Of a stretch of 64,000 nucleotides of DNA, positions 59,843-64,000 are shown one piece after another. The notes under the pieces are model-generated. The model had not been told where the DNA came from. It saw only the letters and a program-made list of their open reading frames with translations, and searched no databases. Where the stretch lies: assembly GCA_905478335.1 (NCBI GenBank), contig CAJQIC010000011.1, positions 20,054 through 84,053 on the forward strand, given 5' to 3'. Source of the stretch: an uncultured Bacteroidia bacterium (GTDB lineage: Bacteria > Bacteroidota > Bacteroidia > NS11-12g > UBA9320). Made by a program: the position numbers and the translations under genes. How positions within the stretch are numbered: the first letter of the stretch is position 1; each line of letters starts with the position of its first letter.

Positions 59843-60403
59843 TTATTTAGCGCGTTCTACGTATTCACCCGTACGGGCGTCAACCTTAATCATTTCTCCT
59901 TGTTGCACAAACAATGGAACTTGGACAACGGCTCCAGTTTCTAGTGTTGCTGGTTTTAAAGGGTTGTTGGCTGTATCACCTTTTATGCCTGGTTCTGAAT
60001 ATGTAATTTCCAAAACGACATGGTTTGGGGCATCAGCCATTATTGGGTTCCCATCGTCAAAATAGACAGAAAGCATCATTTCTTCTTTAATAAACTGCAT
60101 GGCATCACCAACCATGTCTTGAGGTATTTGAACCTGTTCAAAGGTTTCAGTATCCATCATAACTAGGTTTGTACCTTCTTTATAGAGGTACTGCATTTCT
60201 TTTTCATCGACACGTACAACGTCGATTGATTCGCCTGATCTAAATCGTGTTTCTGACGATTTACCGGTAATTGCGTTTTTCATTTTGACTTGATAGAAAG
60301 CGCCACCCTTACCAGGCATGGTGTGTTTATATTCTACCACACGGCATAGTTGACCTTGGTGTCTGATGAAAAGCCCGCGTGATAAATCCGATGTTGATGC
60401 CAT
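59843..60403 (-). CDS. efp: Elongation factor P
   Basis: 186 residues in three beta-barrel domains. EF-P relieves ribosome stalling at polyproline stretches. The modification loop is KHTMPGKGGAF with the conserved Lys at 32; the flanking PGKGG is typical. Domain II carries YLYKEGTNLVMMDTETFEQ and the C-terminal domain includes TGAVVQVPLFVQQGEMIKVDARTGEYVERAK. Neither a lysyl (EpmA-type) nor a rhamnosyl modification enzyme is encoded in the window. Confidence 0.97.
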   Translation of the reverse strand: MASTSDLSRGLFIRHQGQLCRVVEYKHTMPGKGGAFYQVKMKNAITGKSSETRFRSGESIDVVRVDEKEMQYLYKEGTNLVMMDTETFEQVQIPQDMVGDAMQFIKEEMMLSVYFDDGNPIMADAPNHVVLEITYSEPGIKGDTANNPLKPATLETGAVVQVPLFVQQGEMIKVDARTGEYVERAK

Positions 60404-60420
60404 TATTAAATAATTTTTGA

Positions 60421-60428
60421 CAAAAATA
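60421..60428 (-). promoter_or_regulatory. Putative -7 box of efp
   Basis: TATTTTTG on the minus strand matches TAnnTTTG, 17 bp before the efp ATG and just inside the 36-bp gap after the heme oxygenase stop. Confidence 0.35.
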
Positions 60429-60439
60429 TAATTCTATAC

Positions 60440-61024
60440 TTAAGAATTGAGATTCATTGATTTTGCTTTGATAAAACAGGACTCCATTTCTTTGAAACAC
60501 TTTCTTGCCCAATCTATCGCCTCCTCTTGCTCTTGAGGATGTTCAACAGTGTTCAATTGTGCCAAGAAAGATTTCCAGAATGGAATTAATTTTTGGCCAT
60601 ATCCGCCATAAAATTCAAAAGAACAGCCCGTTAAATTAGGGTTGAACTGTAGCTGCTTTTCAATCATTGCACCTCCAAGTGTAGATCCTTCAATGACATA
60701 CATTCTGCCTAAAAACTGCGCTAAATTGCTTGGTGCTTCTAGGCTTGATGTGGTTATTGTATCTGGTTCGATACCTAAAGCCTTTAAGTCATTTTCTAAC
60801 AAAGTGGTTTTACTTCGTTGCTCAAGTTGTAAGGCCTCAATGTTGATGTCAAGCGGCAAATCCCATTGCTTTTCCCATTCGGCGATGTACCGATAGTTGG
60901 CAATAAGTAGCTGGGCATATTGTGCTTTGGTCAAACTTCTACTCATTATTTCTTTCCCATAACTATGACGCTCGGCATTTTTATGATCTTCAGTGGTTGA
61001 TGATTTGATACGTTCGTGTAACAT
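60440..61024 (-). CDS. Heme oxygenase-like biliverdin-producing protein
   Basis: 194 residues of the heme oxygenase superfamily. TTEDHKNAERHSYGKEIM holds the predicted axial His (His14); GRMYVIEGSTLGGAMIEKQL and FYGGYGQKLIPFWKSFL match the bacterial biliverdin-producing type. It would open heme to biliverdin, CO and iron. No bacteriophytochrome gene, the usual partner, is in the window. It precedes efp on the same strand with a 36-bp gap. Confidence 0.85.
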   Translation of the reverse strand: MLHERIKSSTTEDHKNAERHSYGKEIMSRSLTKAQYAQLLIANYRYIAEWEKQWDLPLDINIEALQLEQRSKTTLLENDLKALGIEPDTITTSSLEAPSNLAQFLGRMYVIEGSTLGGAMIEKQLQFNPNLTGCSFEFYGGYGQKLIPFWKSFLAQLNTVEHPQEQEEAIDWARKCFKEMESCFIKAKSMNLNS

Positions 61025-61220
61025 TATTTAGAATGATTTAAAATAGAGGTACAAGTATAGTTTTGCGATTCGAAACTTCATCAATCAAAAGCAAAATATT
61101 ATCTACAGAAACATCTTATAACACGTAGAACTTTGCGCTAAAAATAAATTATAAACGCTAGATAATAAGGCAATTAACATTAAGTTGATAGATTGTGTTT
61201 TATAACCTCAAGTAGGTAAT

Positions 61221-61447
61221 TATCTTCGCATAGATTTTGGTTCTTCTTGTACATGCAACGCAAGAAGATGAAAATGGGAAAAAGGTGAAAATCCTTTACT
61301 GTACCCGCAGCTGTAAGCTCATCAAAACGAGAATCATTCTTTAGTCACTGTCAGCCAATGGGCTGGTGGGAAGACGATTCTCAGAGTAAGTCAGAAGACC
61401 TGCCAACTTCAGCAATTGTAACACTTTCGGGTTAAAGGTGAAGCAGG
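61221..61447 (+). ncRNA. Cobalamin riboswitch with promoter-like box
   Basis: A cobalamin riboswitch precedes the TonB-receptor gene. The conserved core reads GGTGAAAATCC, CCCGCAGCTGTAAGC, a GTCACTG box, GGGAAG, and AAGTCAGAAGACCTGCC (ending near 61404). The near-match -7 box TATCTTCG (61221-61228) would place the start near the aptamer 5' end. Downstream, GAAGCAGG (61440-61447) can pair with CCTGCC...CTTC (61399-61410), a possible expression-platform hairpin next to the TTG start. Binding of adenosyl- or methylcobalamin would be expected to switch off the operon; this part is inference. Confidence 0.93.
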
Positions 61448-61463
61448 CTTATAGTTTTTTCAA

Positions 61464-63287
61464 TTGAAACAATATTTTATCGTATGCTTTGCCATAATGG
61501 GTGCATCAGTTTCCACTGTTTCGGCCCAAATGGATTCAATGTTTCTCGATAGCACTCATGTGTCTGTCAGAGGAAACGTTGCGCATAATGATATTGATAC
61601 GTTTCATGTTTCTTCATCAGACTTTATAGCAGAGGTACTTGGTCAGCAAGCCTTGGTTTTTGTAAAACCTGCTAGTGGCACTGGGTTGTCAACCATCAGT
61701 ATTAGAGGAGGAACTACCGAACAATCGGCTGTTTTTTGGAATGGTCTATCGCTGCAAAATACCTTAAACGGAAACGTGGATCTAAACCTACTCCCTGCGG
61801 TTGTTTTCGACAATCTTAGTTTGAATAACACCAACTCTGTGCGCACGGGTAGCGGAGGAACTGCAGGAAGTATGGAGTTGCAAAATCAAAAAATTGATAC
61901 CAACAATAAAACGCAAATAAGCCTCGGAGCTGGTTCTTTCGGGCTCTTTAATGCCTCGGTTAAAAGTGTTCTCAACCTAAAAAGGAGTCGAATTAGTCTT
62001 GCAACCTATGTACAAGAAAGTAAGAATAACTACCCGTATTCAACTGCTTTCCAGCCCAATGAGATTAGGCTTGCCCATGCGGAATACCAGTTGGCTGGTA
62101 TCTTATATCAGCAGACATTTGACACAAAGAATGCCAATCCATTAAACATAAGACTTTGGGCACAATCGGCTACAAGAAATATACCGGCGACGACTTTAGA
62201 AGCCGAATCCCAAAAAAATCAAGTAGACAATAGCATTCGCTTTCAGTCGGACTGGTCAAAGGTGTTCAAAAAGAACGAAGTCAAGCTCGTATTTGGCTCT
62301 TTTCTGGAAAGCCTGCGTTATTCGGATTCGATATCAGAAATCTTCACCAATTATGGCTTCATCAACAATAGTTTGTTGATTCATTTAAAGCGCCGTTTGG
62401 TTAAAAATCTTACAGTGGGTGCAGATGTTGAGGTGCGGCATTTTGGAGCAGATGCAGACACTTTTTACAACCGATCACGACTGGAGTTTAGCGAAGGCGG
62501 GCATATAAAACTCAAAGCAAAACAATGGGAAGGACACATGGGGTTTCGACTTGTTCAATTCTCAACCACATCAGACGCTCCCGTATTGCTCTCCTCACAC
62601 GTATCACGAGATATCAAAAACAAATGGAATGTAACCGCATCTTTTACTACCAATTACCGGTTACCTACGTTTAATAGCTTGTATTGGAATCCTGGAGGCA
62701 ACCCAAACCTGGCAGCAGAAAGAAGCAGAAATGCTGATGTCATGGTGAAATACATGACCAAATCATCAAAGGTGCAGGTCTCTGTTTTTAATAATTACAT
62801 CCACGATCAAATACGTTGGTTGCCTGGCGCCAATGGCATATTTGAAGCCCAGCAAATAATCGATCAGGTACAATGGAATAGAGGTCTCGAAATATCAGGT
62901 GAGCTATATGTTAAACGATTTATGCTAGACGCTGGTGCAACCCGTTTAATTTCAACCGTTGTTGGAGATAATAACCATTGGCAACAGAGCTATGTTCCTT
63001 TATATCAGGGATATACCAATCTCAATTACGCTCGAGGAGCATTTAGTTTCCGTTTAGGATATCAATTCGTTTCAAAGCGGTTTATTGATACGGAAAATAC
63101 GACGTTTTTAGACGGATATTACCTACACCGAGGTCAAGTAACCTGGAAACATAAACACTTGTTAGTAAGCTTTATAGCACGCAATATTGGCGACTTGTCC
63201 TATACGGTTTTGCCCTTTAGACCAAACCCTCCACGCAATTTTCAATTAGATCTTTCATACACCATTAACAAAAACAAAACGAAATGA
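61464..63287 (+). CDS. BtuB-like TonB-dependent cobalamin receptor
   Basis: 607 residues: signal peptide (MKQYFIVCFAIMGASVSTVSAQ) then a plug with GQQALVFVKPASGTGLSTISIRGGTTEQSAVFWNG and a beta-barrel. There is no long carboxypeptidase-like extension, as in BtuB. A TTG start is used; an in-frame stop lies 12 bp upstream and no ATG follows close by. The riboswitch upstream is the main evidence for cobalamin or cobinamide transport. It overlaps the DUF4465 gene by 4 bp (ATGA). Confidence 0.9.
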   Translation: MKQYFIVCFAIMGASVSTVSAQMDSMFLDSTHVSVRGNVAHNDIDTFHVSSSDFIAEVLGQQALVFVKPASGTGLSTISIRGGTTEQSAVFWNGLSLQNTLNGNVDLNLLPAVVFDNLSLNNTNSVRTGSGGTAGSMELQNQKIDTNNKTQISLGAGSFGLFNASVKSVLNLKRSRISLATYVQESKNNYPYSTAFQPNEIRLAHAEYQLAGILYQQTFDTKNANPLNIRLWAQSATRNIPATTLEAESQKNQVDNSIRFQSDWSKVFKKNEVKLVFGSFLESLRYSDSISEIFTNYGFINNSLLIHLKRRLVKNLTVGADVEVRHFGADADTFYNRSRLEFSEGGHIKLKAKQWEGHMGFRLVQFSTTSDAPVLLSSHVSRDIKNKWNVTASFTTNYRLPTFNSLYWNPGGNPNLAAERSRNADVMVKYMTKSSKVQVSVFNNYIHDQIRWLPGANGIFEAQQIIDQVQWNRGLEISGELYVKRFMLDAGATRLISTVVGDNNHWQQSYVPLYQGYTNLNYARGAFSFRLGYQFVSKRFIDTENTTFLDGYYLHRGQVTWKHKHLLVSFIARNIGDLSYTVLPFRPNPPRNFQLDLSYTINKNKTK

Positions 63288-64000
63288 AAAAAACACTTAC
63301 GCTAGTAGCAGCTGCACTATTCAGTCAATTCGCATCAGCACAAATCGGCTGGATGGCCACATTTGAATCCCATCCATTAATACAATTGGATACCTTTTAT
63401 AACGGCTCAGATGGTGCTGGAAGTTTTAAAAGTGGCAAAGCCAAATTTATGAACAACTATAATCCGGCATGGCAGTCGTGGGACGGTATAAGCGTCTCTA
63501 ACATGACGGACATCACGACACCAGGTTATGGGAACCAGTACAGTGTAATGTCTGGATCGGGTGTAAACTATAGTTCCAATTATGCCGTAGCACACAAACA
63601 AGCAACGGTGGTTATGCAAAACCAACAAATGGTGAAAGGAATGTATGTGAATAACGGGGTATATCCAGCGCTATCTATGCTTAATGGCGACCAATTCGCA
63701 AAGAAGTTTGGTGGCGATGATGGTAATGATCCAGATTATTTAAGAATAATTGCAACGGGTCACATAGGTACTACAACCACCTCGGATGTATTTTACCTGG
63801 CTGATTACAGGTTTTTAGATAATAGTAAAGACTATTTGATAAAAGATTGGACGCATTGGAATCTTGAACGATTGGGCGACGTAGATTCAATCGTATTTAC
63901 CATGGAGAGCAGTGATACGGGGCAATTTGGTATGAATACACCTGCCTATTTCTGTTTTGATAATTTTAATTCTGATTCGCTGACGAATTCATATGTTATC
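63284..64000 (+). CDS. DUF4465 protein, 5' part, right edge
   Basis: The start ATG (63284) overlaps the BtuB-like stop, and the frame is open to the window end (239 codons). A signal peptide (MKKTLTLVAAALFSQFASAQ) precedes GWMATFESHPL, then PAWQSWDGISVSNMTDITTPGYGNQY, DYLRIIATGH, VFYLADYRFLDNSKDYLIKDW and FCFDNF, which fit the DUF4465 family. From memory, such proteins recur behind cobalamin riboswitches in Bacteroidota and are probably surface cobalamin binders. The end, including any sorting domain, is outside the window. Confidence 0.85.
   Translation, partial: MKKTLTLVAAALFSQFASAQIGWMATFESHPLIQLDTFYNGSDGAGSFKSGKAKFMNNYNPAWQSWDGISVSNMTDITTPGYGNQYSVMSGSGVNYSSNYAVAHKQATVVMQNQQMVKGMYVNNGVYPALSMLNGDQFAKKFGGDDGNDPDYLRIIATGHIGTTTTSDVFYLADYRFLDNSKDYLIKDWTHWNLERLGDVDSIVFTMESSDTGQFGMNTPAYFCFDNFNSDSLTNSYVI

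Noticed and set aside
63407..63628. Minus-strand frame of 73 codons inside the DUF4465 gene
   Set aside because: It is antisense to a well-supported plus-strand gene with a signal peptide and family motifs, and has no recognisable protein features.
1..64000. tRNA, rRNA and prophage genes
   Set aside because: I scanned for tRNA T-loop signals, conserved rRNA segments and phage structural genes and saw none; without a covariance search, single tRNAs cannot be fully excluded.

Overview
The window comes from a Bacteroidota chromosome, most like an aerobic member of the Flavobacteriia. The evidence is type IX secretion cargo with both type A and type B C-terminal sorting domains, a PorP/SprF-type membrane protein, two TonB-dependent receptors with carboxypeptidase-like or short plug N-termini, families typical of this phylum (DUF6090, DUF4465, LuxC-like acyl-CoA reductase, TIGR02757), -7 boxes of the TAnnTTTG type, and starts without Shine-Dalgarno motifs. 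GC content looks low to medium. I see no rRNA, tRNA, CRISPR array, insertion sequence or prophage.

Layout. 1-8.1 kb: the end of a gliding-type secreted protein, DinB, a divergent MiaE-like hydroxylase, a DEAD-box helicase, a secreted NHL protein, purC, a LuxC-like reductase and a DUF458 protein. 8.1-8.6 kb: arrays of 7-bp and 8-bp repeats. 8.6-13.7 kb: an eight-gene minus-strand run of membrane proteins with a small winged-helix regulator and two copies of one inverted repeat. 13.8-17.2 kb: small proteins, a PAP2 phosphatase and a GT39 glycosyltransferase. 17.4-22.1 kb: a tightly packed five-gene minus operon (metallo-hydrolase, free methionine sulfoxide reductase, AtoE, a polytopic membrane protein, canonical MiaE). 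22.2-29.9 kb: a remnant patatin, a symporter, an HTH regulator with two tandem paralogous envelope proteins, and PorP/SprF. 30.1-35.3 kb: cca, a pRiA4b ORF-3 protein, miaA, a BtuF-like protein and cystathionine beta-synthase. 35.5-44.5 kb: a glycosyltransferase, an ECF sigma factor with a fused membrane/barrel partner, a metal (probably copper) uptake cluster, and a second copy of the HTH regulator with barrel neighbours. 44.5-61.0 kb: mostly housekeeping genes (prfC, nnr, efp, speB, cysteine desulfurase) plus sulfur genes and two secreted or lipid-anchored proteins. 61.2-64.0 kb: a cobalamin riboswitch, a BtuB-like receptor and a DUF4465 protein that runs off the end.

Common themes. Sulfur handling: cystathionine beta-synthase, cystathionine gamma-synthase/lyase, an MBL-rhodanese protein and cysteine desulfurase. 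tRNA A37 modification: miaA plus two miaE paralogs. Cobalamin: riboswitch, receptor, DUF4465 and a distant BtuF-like protein. The most unusual signals are strictly 7-bp or 8-bp periodic degenerate arrays in four intergenic regions, three of them between convergent genes; an ECF sigma factor whose conserved region 2 extends far upstream of any usable ATG/GTG/TTG; a repeated regulator/beta-barrel module; and an identical inverted repeat (ACTTTG-N5-CAAAGT) at two places in the operon that encodes a winged-helix regulator.
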